Under the pieces are notes generated by a model. The model searched no databases and was not told the DNA's origin. It was given only the letters and a program-made list of their open reading frames with translations. Shown here in pieces: positions 46,086-55,839 of a stretch of 58,979 nucleotides of DNA. The stretch is from the NCBI GenBank assembly GCA_014804655.1, contig JAAUZK010000033.1, forward strand, positions 12,002 to 70,980, read 5' to 3'. The position numbers and the translations under genes are program-made. This DNA comes from Lachnospiraceae bacterium (GTDB lineage: Bacteria > Bacillota > Clostridia > Lachnospirales > Lachnospiraceae). Every line of letters starts with the position of its first letter. Position 1 is the stretch's first letter.

Positions 46086-46574
46086 ATGAGTCAGGGCATT
46101 GTGCAGGAAGTTACTTTTTTTCTACATTCCATTCTTATGGGTCTGATCATTACATTCGCCTATGACTGGGTGCTGATCTGCAGGAAGCTGTTCAGACATG
46201 GCAGTATATTAATATCCGTAGAAGATCTTATGTACTGGTTTGCATGTGGGATCGGTGTGTTTTATATGCTGTATAGGGAGAATAACGGTGTTCTGAGATG
46301 GTTTGCCGTGTTGGGAGCCGCACTTGGAATGCTTTTTTATAAAATAGTTGTCAAAGACCGGTTTGTATACATTATGTCAACGCTAATACACAAGATAATG
46401 TGGTTCATAATTCGTGTCATACAAATTGTGCTAAAACCTCTAAAATGCCTATTTTCCGCGCTTCGAAGGTTTGTTCGATTCGTGTCGAGGAAATTGAAAA
46501 AAGTAAAAGAATTAATTAAAAAACGGTTGACGGTTTTCATAAAAACCCTTAGAATAATTTTATGTAAACATTAA
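46086..46574 (+). CDS. yabQ: Spore cortex biosynthesis protein YabQ
   Basis: A 162-residue membrane protein with about four hydrophobic segments in its first 100 residues (beginning FFLHSILMGLIITFAYDWVLICRK) and a very basic, helical C-terminal third. This matches YabQ, which is required for cortex peptidoglycan synthesis in B. subtilis. ATG 46086 follows GGGGGAA; an upstream TTG at 46068 is possible but less likely. It lies 29 bp after yabP. Confidence 0.88.
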   Translation: MSQGIVQEVTFFLHSILMGLIITFAYDWVLICRKLFRHGSILISVEDLMYWFACGIGVFYMLYRENNGVLRWFAVLGAALGMLFYKIVVKDRFVYIMSTLIHKIMWFIIRVIQIVLKPLKCLFSALRRFVRFVSRKLKKVKELIKKRLTVFIKTLRIILCKH

Positions 46575-46606
46575 CGGGGCGGCGGAAGAGGGGTATCATT
46601 AGCAAC

Positions 46607-46912
46607 ATGGCAAGAAAAGCAGCATATCGTAGGAAGCGCCAGAATAAGACGGGCATGCTTTTGGTTACCACAGTTGTCTTAATGATGCTGATTGTGGTCG
46701 CAGTAAAAAGTGTTGAACTTCGAGAGAAACGTGCTACCTATATGGCAAGGGAAGAGGCCTTGATGCAGGAGATCGAAGCGGAAGAGGCAAGAGCGGAAGA
46801 GCTCGCGGAATATGAGAAGTATACACAGACTAAGAAATACGTGGAGGAAATCGCGAAAGAGAAGTTAGGTCTTGTGTATGAAGGCGAAATCATATTTAAA
46901 GATGAAAAATAG
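46607..46912 (+). CDS. divIC: Septum formation initiator DivIC/FtsB family
   Basis: A 101-residue single-pass protein: basic N-terminus, one transmembrane helix near 17-34 (GMLLVTTVVLMMLIVVAVKS), then a coiled coil rich in Glu and Ala (about 38-75) and a short C-terminal block ending YVEEIAKEKLGLVYEGEIIFK. This is the DivIC/FtsB plan, a divisome scaffold that binds FtsL and DivIB at the septum. It lies 32 bp after yabQ as in Bacillus and is followed by a hairpin terminator. Confidence 0.9.
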   Translation: MARKAAYRRKRQNKTGMLLVTTVVLMMLIVVAVKSVELREKRATYMAREEALMQEIEAEEARAEELAEYEKYTQTKKYVEEIAKEKLGLVYEGEIIFKDEK

Positions 46913-46913
46913 G

Positions 46914-46948
46914 CAGGTTTCGGATAAAGTTCCGGAATCTGTTTTTTT
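46914..46948 (+). terminator. Terminator of the rqcP-divIC run
   Basis: CAGGTTTCGGA pairs imperfectly with TCCGGAATCTG and is followed by seven T residues. Confidence 0.7.
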
Positions 46949-47068
46949 GTGGTAATAATCCGGACAACCCTCTCATATATTGAATATTGGTAACCGTTCT
47001 GTATAAAACGGGAATGCGGAAATGTTACAAATATGGGCGTAAAGTGCAGAGAATGAGGGAGGCATGTC

Positions 47069-48310
47069 ATGAGAAAACAGGCGGAAGTCAGGGATGATAA
47101 CAGGATAACGATTATACCGGAATACGGCAGGCAGAGACTCCTGAATTATGCGGAATCGTTCCGGGATCTGGCAGATTTGTTTGAGGAAGAAGAAGAGAAC
47201 GATAAAGCCGCGGATGGCGGACAGGCTGAGGACAGGCGGGATTATCTTTGGCAGCGCAAGCTGCAGGAAAACCAAGGGCTTCTGGCGGAGCATCTCAAAG
47301 AAATGGCACACATTATGGCGGAAGTGGCGAAGGAAACCTGTCTATATCGTCCGATGAGCGAGAGAAAATATCGGCAAATGGCTAAGCTGCTTCGGGAATC
47401 CGGGATACAGCTTAAGAATTTCTTTGAATTGGAACATGAGGACGGTCATACCGAGCTCAGCCTGACCATGAAGACTGCATCCGAGAAATATATACGGATG
47501 GGGGAGAAAGAACATATATCGGTAGAGGATGTAGCGGATTTTATATCGGTTGCAATGAATACTAGGCTTCGCGCAGCGAAAAATGCGCCGTTATATCTGA
47601 CCCCTGAGTGGAGCACATATTATTTCCTAGAAGAGCCGGCTTATCACCTACTGACGGGAGTGGCGAAAGCGGTTAAGGAAACGGAGCATATATCGGGAGA
47701 CAATTACTCTTTCTATGAGGCGGAGGACGGCAGAATGGTGACGATCCTGTCGGACGGTATGGGTTCCGGCGAGAAGGCATGCAGCGGATCAGAGCGGGTG
47801 ATTGAACTGATGGAGCGGTTGTTGGAAGCGGGATTTCGTAAGGAAGCTGCGATACAGATGATCAATGGAGCGCTGGCGGCAGCAGGGCAGGAAGAAAACA
47901 TGTCTACCCTTGACCTGTGCGATATGAATCTGTATACAGGAGAGTGTGAGTTTATTAAAGTCGGGGCTGCATGTACGTATATTAAGCGCGGGCGGCTGGT
48001 GGACAGGCTTTCGACACAGAATTTTCCGTTAGGAGTTTTCGGGCAGTTGGAACCGGAGATACTGTACCGGACGCTGCAAAACGGCGACTATGTGATCATG
48101 TTGTCTGATGGCGTAATGGACGCGCTTTCCCAGGGAATCGGGGAGGAAGTGCTGCCGGAGATCATCGGCAAGATGGAGTTTTCCAATCCCAATGAGATTG
48201 CGAATCAAATACTGACGTATTGTCTGAAACAGAGTAAGGGCCGAATCAGGGATGATATCACGGTGCTGGTGATCGGGGTCTGGGATCAGACAGATGATTG
48301 TAATTTGTAA
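47069..48310 (+). CDS. SpoIIE-type PP2C phosphatase lacking the membrane domain
   Basis: A 413-residue protein whose C-terminal two-thirds is a PP2C-type (PPM) phosphatase of the SpoIIE kind: SDGMGSGEKA with metal-binding Asp229, DLCDMNLYTGECEFIKVG, SDGVMDAL and RIRDDITVLVI. SpoIIE dephosphorylates SpoIIAA to activate sigma-F in the forespore. Typical SpoIIE is about 800 residues with ten transmembrane helices; this one has only a soluble, helical, charged N-terminal region (about 1-190) and no membrane segment. It starts after GGGAGG. Position after yabP-yabQ-divIC and before tilS-hpt-ftsH is exactly where spoIIE lies in Bacillus, which supports orthology despite the missing domain. Confidence 0.85.
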   Translation: MRKQAEVRDDNRITIIPEYGRQRLLNYAESFRDLADLFEEEEENDKAADGGQAEDRRDYLWQRKLQENQGLLAEHLKEMAHIMAEVAKETCLYRPMSERKYRQMAKLLRESGIQLKNFFELEHEDGHTELSLTMKTASEKYIRMGEKEHISVEDVADFISVAMNTRLRAAKNAPLYLTPEWSTYYFLEEPAYHLLTGVAKAVKETEHISGDNYSFYEAEDGRMVTILSDGMGSGEKACSGSERVIELMERLLEAGFRKEAAIQMINGALAAAGQEENMSTLDLCDMNLYTGECEFIKVGAACTYIKRGRLVDRLSTQNFPLGVFGQLEPEILYRTLQNGDYVIMLSDGVMDALSQGIGEEVLPEIIGKMEFSNPNEIANQILTYCLKQSKGRIRDDITVLVIGVWDQTDDCNL

Positions 48311-48334
48311 CGGAGCCGAATATGATAGAGAATG

Positions 48335-48490
48335 GTAATTGTTCAGAAGGTGTTTTCGCGAGACGTTTTTTGTGAGTGAAGCGTAAGCGGAAGTCACAGA
48401 AAACTCGAGACAGACTTGCGCGAAATTATGCAGAATGCATAATTTCTGTGCATCTTCGTAGCTGTGAAGAACAGGGTTCTGAACAGTTAC
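48335..48490. repeat. Nested palindromic element B
   Basis: Outer arms GTAATTGTTCAGAA (48335-48348) and TTCTGAACAGTTAC (48477-48490) pair with one mismatch. Inside are TTTCGCG/CGCGAAA (48354-48360 with 48419-48425), a perfect AAATTATGCA-GAA-TGCATAATTT hairpin (48423-48445) and a GTGA/TCAC-closed segment. CGTAGCTGTGAAG (48457-48469) plus the right arm match, on the opposite strand, the left side of the element at 34587-34718. It fills most of the 281-bp gap between the SpoIIE-type gene and tilS. Confidence 0.65.
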
Positions 48491-48591
48491 AGTGAATGTT
48501 AAAAGCGGGTATTGGTTGAACATATGGTTATAACATGGAAGATAAGGGAATCATCATGGCAAGAAAGCTGTCTGATGAGCGTGGAAGTACA

Positions 48592-50130
48592 ATGACGGAT
48601 ATTACGTATAATAGGGTGGTCAATTTCATAGACAGACATCAGATGATCAAGGCGGGTGATCTGGTGGCAGCCGGCGTGTCGGGCGGTGCGGATTCCGTCT
48701 GTCTGCTGCATATCCTGTGGCGGTTATTGGGACAGATACCTTATAGGCTTCTCGCAGTGCATGTAGACCATGGTGTTCGAGCAGAGTCGGCACAGGATGC
48801 GGCGTATGTACGACGGTTATGCGAAACGCTTAATGTACCCTTCTATCTGCATTGTGCAGATATGAACGGTTATGCCGCGACGCATAGAATATCGGCGGAA
48901 GAAGCGGGCAGGCAGATACGTTATGAAGCTTTTGAGGAAGTGCTTGCCGGGACGCAGCAGGGGATGCAGAGGTGTAGAATTGCCGTCGCACATAACGCTG
49001 ATGACCGGGCGGAGACGATGCTGTTTCATTTGTTTAGGGGAAGCGGGATCAAAGGGCTTAGTTCTATCCAGCCTGTCAGGGAGTCGATAATCCGTCCGTT
49101 GCTATGTCTGGAGCGGGCACAGATAGAGCAGTATCTTGCCGAGCATGGGCTGGATTACTGCAGAGACAGCACCAATGAAGAGGATGCGTATACCCGTAAC
49201 AGGATACGGCATCACATCCTGCCTTATGCAGAACAGGAGATTTGTTCCGGGGCGGTGACGCATATGGGAGAACTTGCGGATATTCTGTCGGAAACAGAAA
49301 GTTATCTATCGAAACATACTGAGAAGCTCTATGAGGCATATGTAGAAGAAATTATGTCGAAGTGTCCTGAGACGGAGAAGAAACAGCCTGCGGAAGCGGA
49401 CCCGACCGATATGCCTGTGAGCCTGCGTATACAGGGAACGGCGCTTCTGACAGAGGACCCCGTCATGTATAAGAGAGTATTTCTCAGATGTATGGAGAGA
49501 CTCACACCGTACCGGAAAGATATTACCGGACAGCATATCGCAGATCTTGTGAATCTGGCGGCACAAAACGGCAGTAAAGAATTGTCCCTTCCTTATGGAA
49601 TCAGGGCATATAAAGAATATGACAGACTGTTTCTGTACAGGAGGTCGGGAGAAAATATCGAAACTGTAATAACGGGAGACGATAATACCGTGCTGCCGAA
49701 GGAGTATACAATCGAACCGCCGACAGAGATTTTCGTGCCCGGTGAGGGGACATATACTTTTATTTTACTGGAAAATGATGCCGGATTTTGCAAAAAACAA
49801 CAAAATATTCCCGAAAACAGATATACGAAATGGTTTGATTATGATAAAATAACTACGTCTGTGCTGTTGCGTACGAGACGACAGGGAGATTATCTTACCA
49901 TTGATACCGCGCTACACACGAAATCTGTTAAGCAGTACATGATCAATGAAAAAATCCCCAAGAGACAACGCGACAGCATGTATGTACTGGCTGACGGGGC
50001 GCATGTCCTGTGGGTACCCGGATATCGAATCAGCCAAGGCTATAAAGTGGATGAAAGTACGAAGCGTATTTTACAGGTACAGATAAGAGGAGGATTTCAT
50101 GGCGGAACGAATCGAAGTACTATTGAGTGA
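48592..50130 (+). CDS. tilS: tRNA(Ile)-lysidine synthase
   Basis: A PP-loop ATPase of about 512 residues that converts the wobble C34 of tRNA-Ile(CAU) to lysidine. The ATP-binding motif SGGADS lies near 34, followed by VDHGVRAES and a conserved AHNADDRAETMLFHLFRGSG; a C-terminal TilS domain (about 420-505) carries RTRRQGDYL and KIPKRQRDSM. ATG 48592 follows TGGAAG and gives the shortest family-like N-terminus; 48556, behind AAGGGA, is a real alternative. The 3' end overlaps hpt by 32 bp, as in many Firmicutes. Confidence 0.94.
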   Translation: MTDITYNRVVNFIDRHQMIKAGDLVAAGVSGGADSVCLLHILWRLLGQIPYRLLAVHVDHGVRAESAQDAAYVRRLCETLNVPFYLHCADMNGYAATHRISAEEAGRQIRYEAFEEVLAGTQQGMQRCRIAVAHNADDRAETMLFHLFRGSGIKGLSSIQPVRESIIRPLLCLERAQIEQYLAEHGLDYCRDSTNEEDAYTRNRIRHHILPYAEQEICSGAVTHMGELADILSETESYLSKHTEKLYEAYVEEIMSKCPETEKKQPAEADPTDMPVSLRIQGTALLTEDPVMYKRVFLRCMERLTPYRKDITGQHIADLVNLAAQNGSKELSLPYGIRAYKEYDRLFLYRRSGENIETVITGDDNTVLPKEYTIEPPTEIFVPGEGTYTFILLENDAGFCKKQQNIPENRYTKWFDYDKITTSVLLRTRRQGDYLTIDTALHTKSVKQYMINEKIPKRQRDSMYVLADGAHVLWVPGYRISQGYKVDESTKRILQVQIRGGFHGGTNRSTIE

Positions 50131-50623
50131 GGAAGAAGTGAACAAAAGAATTCGGGAGATCGGGGATCAGATTTCCAAAGATTATGCTGGTAAGCAGGTA
50201 CATTTAGTCTGCGTACTTAAGGGTGGAAGTTTCTTTATGTGTGAACTTGCCAAGCGCATCACCGTGCCGGTATCGCTTGACTTTATGTCTGTATCCAGTT
50301 ATGGCAAAGATACAAAGTCCAGCGGCGTGGTTCGAATCGTTAAGGATCTGGATGAACCGCTTACAGACAAACATGTGCTGGTAATAGAAGATATCGTGGA
50401 TTCCGGAAGGACGCTGAGTTATCTGTTGGAAATGTTGAAGGACAGAGGTCCGGAAGACGTGAAGCTGTGTACATTGCTTGATAAGCCGTCGCGGAGAGTG
50501 GTGGATGTCAAAGTGGACTATACCGGTTTTGAGATACCTGATGAATTTGTAGTGGGTTACGGTCTGGACTACGACCAGAAATACCGGAATCTGCCCTATG
50601 TCGGCATTGTGAAATTTGATTAA
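50099..50623 (+). CDS. hpt: Hypoxanthine-guanine phosphoribosyltransferase
   Basis: A 174-residue purine-salvage enzyme that joins hypoxanthine or guanine to PRPP. The PRPP-binding motif is VLVIEDIVDSGRTL near 98-111, with VCVLKGGSFFMCELAKR upstream and the nucleobase-binding IPDEFVVGYGLDYD near 146. AGAGGAGG precedes the ATG at 50099, which lies inside the tilS coding sequence. ftsH follows after 24 bp; the tilS-hpt-ftsH order is conserved in Firmicutes. Confidence 0.96.
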   Translation: MAERIEVLLSEEEVNKRIREIGDQISKDYAGKQVHLVCVLKGGSFFMCELAKRITVPVSLDFMSVSSYGKDTKSSGVVRIVKDLDEPLTDKHVLVIEDIVDSGRTLSYLLEMLKDRGPEDVKLCTLLDKPSRRVVDVKVDYTGFEIPDEFVVGYGLDYDQKYRNLPYVGIVKFD

Positions 50624-50647
50624 TACGATAATGAGAGAGGTTATACT

Positions 50648-52510
50648 TTGAGCAGGAATAACAAGAGTTTCTATTTATATTTTGTCATCATAATCGGTCT
50701 GTTACTGTTTACTGTCTGGCTCGGAACGGCGAGAGTGCCGAGCAGCAACTATACAATGGGTGAATTTATAAAGCAGATGGAGAGTAACGAAGTTGCGGTC
50801 GTCACTATCTGTCCTAATAAAGATACACCTACGGGATCGCTGGAGATTACACTTAAGAGCGGTCAGGAGCGTATACTGAATGTCACGGATGTGACGGAAG
50901 CAGAGCAGTTGGTCAGAAGTTACGGACTGGATCCCATGGTAGAGGGAGTTCCGGAGGAGAGCTGGTTTTTAAACAGTGTATTTCCGATTCTGATCGTGGT
51001 GATCGTCTGTGTCTTCTTCTTTGTGATGATGAATGCACAGAACAGCGGCGGCGGCAGCAACGGCAAGATGATGAATTTCGGCAGAAGCCGTGCGAAGCTG
51101 ACATTAGGCGGAGAGAATACGATCAAGCTGGACGGTGTGGCCGGACTTCAGGAAGAAAAAGAAGAGCTGCAGGAGATCGTGGAATTTTTAAAAGAGCCGG
51201 GTAAATTTACGAAGGTGGGAGCCAGAATTCCCAAGGGTATCCTCCTGGAAGGCGCTCCCGGTACGGGTAAAACGCTGCTTGCCAAGGCGATCGCGGGAGA
51301 AGCGAATGTTCCGTTTTTCAGCATATCCGGATCTGATTTCGTGGAAATGTTCGTCGGTGTGGGTGCGTCCCGTGTGCGGGACATGTTTGCGGAAGCGAAG
51401 AGACATTCTCCCTGTATCATCTTTATCGATGAGATCGATGCCGTGGCGAGACGTCGTGGCACAGGTATGGGCGGCGGACATGATGAGCGTGAACAGACAC
51501 TGAACCAGCTGCTTGTAGAGATGGACGGTTTCGGTGTCAACGAGGGTATTATCGTGATGGCAGCGACTAACCGTGTGGATATATTGGACCCCGCAATTCT
51601 AAGACCCGGACGATTTGATCGTAAGATCGCGGTATCGCGGCCCGATGTGAGAGGCAGAGAGGATATTCTGAAGCTGCATTCCAAGAACAAACCGCTGGGG
51701 GATGATGTGAACCTGCAGCAGATTGCACAGACTACCGCCGGATTTACGGGGGCGGATCTGGAGAATCTTCTGAATGAGGCAGCGATCAATGCGGCTATGG
51801 ATCAGCGGGCTTTTGTGAAGCAGGGAGATATTAAGAAAGCATTCGTCAAGGTGGGTATCGGTACGGAGAAGAAGAGCCGTGTTATTTCCGATAAAGAGAA
51901 GAAGATCACGGCGTATCATGAGGCGGGACATGCGATTCTGTTCCATGTATTACCGCAGGTAGGACCGGTTTATATGGTGTCTATTATTCCTACAGGTGCT
52001 GGCGCGGCGGGCTATACGATGCCGCTTCCCGAGCGGGATGATATGTTCCAGACCAAAGGAAAAATGCTGGAAGACATTATGGTATCTATGGGTGGGCGTA
52101 TCGCTGAGGAGATTATATTTGATGACATTACGGCCGGCGCATCCCAGGATATCAAACATGCAACGAAGGTTGCCCGCAGGATGGTCACCTGTTACGGTAT
52201 GTCAGAGAATATCGGTGTGATCAATTACGGTGACGATGATGATGAAGTGTTTATCGGAAGAGATCTGGCACATGCTAAGAAATACAGTGAAGCCGTTTCC
52301 GGAGAGATTGATAAAGAAGTGAAGGCAATCATTGATGACTGCTACCGTAAGGCAAAGGATATAATCTCGGAGCACATCGATGTGCTGCACAGCTGTGCGG
52401 AGCTTCTTCTGGAAAAAGAGAAGATCAATCGTGCTGAGTTTGAGGCGCTTTTCGGTACTAAGGAGCCGAATTTGGATGGTTTAAACGTGACGGAACAGTT
52501 GGATTTGTAA
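50648..52510 (+). CDS. ftsH: ATP-dependent zinc metalloprotease FtsH
   Basis: A 620-residue membrane-bound AAA protease that degrades misfolded and regulatory membrane proteins as a hexamer. It has transmembrane helices near 9-27 and 109-128 flanking an extracytoplasmic domain, Walker A GAPGTGKT (202-209), Walker [10 protein letters not shown], the SRH block with RPGRFDR, and the zinc site HEAGH (424-428) with a downstream Asp ligand in the [12 protein letters not shown] region. The start is TTG 50648, seven bases after GAGAGG, with no good ATG nearby. A terminator lies about 150 bp downstream. Confidence 0.97.
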   Translation: MSRNNKSFYLYFVIIIGLLLFTVWLGTARVPSSNYTMGEFIKQMESNEVAVVTICPNKDTPTGSLEITLKSGQERILNVTDVTEAEQLVRSYGLDPMVEGVPEESWFLNSVFPILIVVIVCVFFFVMMNAQNSGGGSNGKMMNFGRSRAKLTLGGENTIKLDGVAGLQEEKEELQEIVEFLKEPGKFTKVGARIPKGILLEGAPGTGKTLLAKAIAGEANVPFFSISGSDFVEMFVGVGASRVRDMFAEAKRHSPCIIFIDEIDAVARRRGTGMGGGHDEREQTLNQLLVEMDGFGVNEGIIVMAATNRVDILDPAILRPGRFDRKIAVSRPDVRGREDILKLHSKNKPLGDDVNLQQIAQTTAGFTGADLENLLNEAAINAAMDQRAFVKQGDIKKAFVKVGIGTEKKSRVISDKEKKITAYHEAGHAILFHVLPQVGPVYMVSIIPTGAGAAGYTMPLPERDDMFQTKGKMLEDIMVSMGGRIAEEIIFDDITAGASQDIKHATKVARRMVTCYGMSENIGVINYGDDDDEVFIGRDLAHAKKYSEAVSGEIDKEVKAIIDDCYRKAKDIISEHIDVLHSCAELLLEKEKINRAEFEALFGTKEPNLDGLNVTEQLDL

Positions 52511-52659
52511 GAATTGCACAAAAACGAATATTAAAAATTGTAATATTTGTGAATCCTTAGTATTGTGGACGGATAGGTGCTATGCTATTATACTACTTGT
52601 AACCCCCAATACATTATATAGTTTTTTGCTATACCCCATAAGAAAGAAATACCTTCTCT

Positions 52660-52690
52660 AAAAAAGGCAGTTTTTGAAACTGTCTTTTTT
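52660..52690 (+). terminator. Terminator downstream of ftsH
   Basis: AAAAAGGCAGTTT pairs with GAAACTGTCTTTTT (one G-T pair) around a short loop, ending in a T-run. The rest of the 337-bp gap 52511-52847 shows no gene. Confidence 0.75.
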
Positions 52691-52847
52691 ACATATAAGA
52701 AATTTTCCGGCATATTTTGAGTTTGTGAAGTAGAATTCGAAATCAAACCCGTCCGATTGTTGTAAGTCATTTAAAATCCTTGAATATCCACAATATATAG
52801 TATAAAATAAATTGTATATAGTGTTTTTACAGGAAGGCGCGGCGATT

Positions 52848-54977
52848 ATGGATATCAGTCTATTTCAAAAAGCGGAGAAGAATCAGCAGTATATTTCCAC
52901 CATGCGTCCGGTATTTAACAGGAAAGCTTTGTTTTCGGATATGACGGAGGATTATGTGTGTCCGCCGGAACCGAGTGCATATGGAGAGGTCAATATACAT
53001 TTCCGGTCCGCTAAGAATAATATTGATCGTGTATTTATCGTAAGCAAGGGCGAGAAACATTTGATGCTTAAGACGGAGTCGGATAATGAGTTCGATTATT
53101 ACTCTCATTCCATCCAATTAGAAAATGAGAAACTGGTGTACTATTTTGAAGTGCATGCAGGGAAGATTGTTTGCTATTATGATACGAGAGGTGTCTGCAA
53201 AGACATTAACGAGTACTATCATTTCCGGTTGATTCCCGGGTTTAAGACACCGGATTGGGCTAAGGGTGCGGTATTTTATCAGATCTATGTGGATCGTTTC
53301 TATAACGGAGACCCCACAAATGATGTGCTGACCAATGAATATCAATATATCGGCGATAAGACGGTCAGAGTAGAAGATTGGAATAAATATCCCGCAACAA
53401 TGGGTGTCAGGGAGTTCTATGGCGGTGATCTGCAGGGAGTGTTGGATAAGATGGATTATCTGCAGGATCTCGGTGTGGATGTCATATATTTTAATCCGTT
53501 GTTTGTCTCTCCCTCTAATCATAAGTATGATATTCAGGATTATGACTATATTGATCCTCATTTCGGCAGGATCGTTCATGACGAAGGTGAGCTGCTTGCT
53601 CACGATCAGCATGAGAACCGTTTTGCCACCAGATATATAGATCGAATATCCAACAAGGATAATTTGGAAGCAAGTAATGCTCTTTTTGCGGAAGTAGTGA
53701 AAGAAGCGCACAGAAGAGGCATGAAGGTTATTCTGGACGGGGTGTTCAATCACTGTGGGTCTTTTAATAAATGGATGGACAGAGAGCGGATCTACGAACA
53801 TGCGGAGGGATACGAAAAAGGCGCCTATATCACGCAGGATAGCGAATATCATGATTATTTCCAATTTCATGACAACCACAGATGGCCGTATAACGGTTCT
53901 TATGACGGCTGGTGGGGGCATGATACACTTCCGAAGCTTAATTATGAGAATTCCAAGCATCTGGTAGATTATGTGTTATATATTGCGAGAAAATGGCTTT
54001 CTCCGCCGTATAACGTGGATGGGTGGAGACTGGATGTGGCGGCTGATCTGGGGCATTCTCCGGAATTCAACCATTACTTCTGGAAGGAATTCCGCAAAAC
54101 AGTCAAAATGGTGAATCCCGATGCCATTATTCTGGCGGAGCATTACGGCAGTCCGTTAGATTGGCTGCAGGGAGACGAGTGGGATACGGTCATGAACTAT
54201 GATGCTTTTATGGAGCCGGTGACATGGTTCCTGACGGGCATGCAGAAGCACAGCGATGACTATAGAGAAGACTTAAGAGGTAACGCGGACAGTTTCTGGG
54301 GCGCAATGCAGCATCACAGCGCCAGCTTCACGACGCCGTCCTTGCAGGTAGCCATGAATGAATTATCCAATCATGATCATTCCCGGTTCCTGACCAGAAC
54401 GAATCGTAGGGTCGGCAGAACGAATACGCTGGGCCCGGAGGCAGCGAACGCCGGGGTTAATAAAGCGGTCATGCGGGAAGCGGTGGTGATCCAGATGACC
54501 TGGCCCGGAGCGCCCACAGTGTATTACGGTGACGAGGCAGGCGTATGCGGGTTCACGGATCCCGATAACAGACGTACTTATCCTTGGGGACATGAAGATC
54601 ATGAAATGATAGAGTTCCACAAAGAGATCATCAAGATTCATAAGGAGCACAAGGAGTTTCTGACAGGATCTCTGAAATATATCGAGGGAGATTACAACGT
54701 GATCGGCTACGGCAGATTCACGAGGCAGGGACAGTCGGTGATCCTGATCAATAACAATGATTATGAAATTACGAAGGAATTGACGGTATGGTATTTGGGT
54801 GTTCCGAGAGAGTGCACGATGAAGCAGCTTATGCTGACTACCGCAGAGGGGTATTCGACGGAGGAGAAGGAGTATCCGGTCGTATCCGGTAAAGTTACGG
54901 TTACTCTGCCGGCGACTTCGGCGATTATTCTGCGGCATGAAGACCATATACTTAAGAGTTTTCTGCAATTCGGGTAG
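52848..54977 (+). CDS. Glycoside hydrolase family 13 alpha-glycosidase (neopullulanase/cyclomaltodextrinase type)
   Basis: A 709-residue cytoplasmic enzyme with an N-terminal beta-sandwich (about 20-130) of the CBM34 kind, then a GH13 TIM barrel. Catalytic residues are Asp396 (DGWRLDVAAD), Glu431 (ILAEHYG) and Asp510 (NHDHSR), with the earlier DGVFNHCG block near 300. The N-terminal domain and barrel order are those of enzymes that cut maltodextrins, pullulan or cyclodextrins. ATG 52848 follows AGGAAGG. No transport genes for sugars are adjacent. A bidirectional terminator follows. Confidence 0.92.
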   Translation: MDISLFQKAEKNQQYISTMRPVFNRKALFSDMTEDYVCPPEPSAYGEVNIHFRSAKNNIDRVFIVSKGEKHLMLKTESDNEFDYYSHSIQLENEKLVYYFEVHAGKIVCYYDTRGVCKDINEYYHFRLIPGFKTPDWAKGAVFYQIYVDRFYNGDPTNDVLTNEYQYIGDKTVRVEDWNKYPATMGVREFYGGDLQGVLDKMDYLQDLGVDVIYFNPLFVSPSNHKYDIQDYDYIDPHFGRIVHDEGELLAHDQHENRFATRYIDRISNKDNLEASNALFAEVVKEAHRRGMKVILDGVFNHCGSFNKWMDRERIYEHAEGYEKGAYITQDSEYHDYFQFHDNHRWPYNGSYDGWWGHDTLPKLNYENSKHLVDYVLYIARKWLSPPYNVDGWRLDVAADLGHSPEFNHYFWKEFRKTVKMVNPDAIILAEHYGSPLDWLQGDEWDTVMNYDAFMEPVTWFLTGMQKHSDDYREDLRGNADSFWGAMQHHSASFTTPSLQVAMNELSNHDHSRFLTRTNRRVGRTNTLGPEAANAGVNKAVMREAVVIQMTWPGAPTVYYGDEAGVCGFTDPDNRRTYPWGHEDHEMIEFHKEIIKIHKEHKEFLTGSLKYIEGDYNVIGYGRFTRQGQSVILINNNDYEITKELTVWYLGVPRECTMKQLMLTTAEGYSTEEKEYPVVSGKVTVTLPATSAIILRHEDHILKSFLQFG

Positions 54978-54994
54978 TATATTTCAGGATATGT

Positions 54995-55031
54995 AAAAAA
55001 GACTTAAATCCATTGGACTTAGGTCTTTTTA
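54995..55031. terminator. Bidirectional terminator between GH13 and the ABC permease
   Basis: AAAAAGACTTAA pairs with TTAGGTCTTTTT (one G-T pair), with A and T runs on the outer sides, between two convergent genes. Confidence 0.8.
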
Positions 55032-55053
55032 TTTTGGGAAATCTATAGAGATA

Positions 55054-55839
55054 TCAGTAAATGTCTTTACGACTGTATTTCACATATGCAAAGATAATTC
55101 CGATTATGGCAAATGCCATTCCGAATATGACTTTTCCGGCATCCAGGCTCATATCAGCAATAAGATCGGCTCCCTCGGCATATCCGAAGGGAGTGATATA
55201 TTTTAAAAACTCCGCATTCTCCGAAATGTTAGCGACAATATTCAGAAAATACATGACTGTGGCGATTCCAAGTCCGATCCCAAGACCGCCATGTCTCATA
55301 AAAGCGGAAATTCCGAAGCAGATACATGCCAACTCAATCTGCACTAAGAAATAAGACAAATGCAGCAAGCCGATTTCATTCCAAGGAATATCTTCACCGA
55401 TCGCAGCTATGGATATGATTGCAAGTATAAATACAGCGATACTCATGATCAGTATCTGCAGCACAACAGATGCCAGTTTCCCAGTGATAATGCGCATCCT
55501 GCTCACCGGATGGGTCAGCAGATATTCCGCCGTCCTTTCTTTTTCTTCTTTAGCAAGTGCGCCGATTCCCAGCAGCGCGGCGAAGAAGGCTCCGCCCAGA
55601 CCTAAGATATTACCACATTCCACGGCGTAGAAGCCGATCAGTGTGCCGAAGTTCAGCCGATCCATGCCAAAGGCGGCGGTAAATGAGCCCATGGAAGAAA
55701 ACATGTCGTTTACGCCTTCCATTTCGCTCTCCATCTCCGGATACATAAATACACATATAGCGACAAAAAATCCGATGGAGATCGTCCAGATCAACAGGGA
55801 TTTCCACCCTTGATTTAATTCATGTTTTATCAGTGTCAT
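55054..55839 (-). CDS. ABC-2-type transporter permease
   Basis: A 261-residue permease with six hydrophobic helices (near 17-36, 60-90, 100-ish, 128-152, 160-190 and 235-255), starting TLIKHELNQGWKSLLIWTIS. The segment LAKEEKERTAEYLLTHPVSR between the second and third helices is the coupling region typical of ABC-2 permeases of bacitracin/drug or lantibiotic-type exporters. It pairs with the ATPase gene upstream, overlapping it by four bases. Substrate unknown. Confidence 0.88.
   Translation of the reverse strand: MTLIKHELNQGWKSLLIWTISIGFFVAICVFMYPEMESEMEGVNDMFSSMGSFTAAFGMDRLNFGTLIGFYAVECGNILGLGGAFFAALLGIGALAKEEKERTAEYLLTHPVSRMRIITGKLASVVLQILIMSIAVFILAIISIAAIGEDIPWNEIGLLHLSYFLVQIELACICFGISAFMRHGGLGIGLGIATVMYFLNIVANISENAEFLKYITPFGYAEGADLIADMSLDAGKVIFGMAFAIIGIIFAYVKYSRKDIY

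Noticed and set aside
53118..53960. 280-codon minus-strand reading frame opposite the GH13 gene
   Set aside because: It lies entirely within the coding region of a glycosidase with all catalytic residues in place; the antisense product shows no motif.
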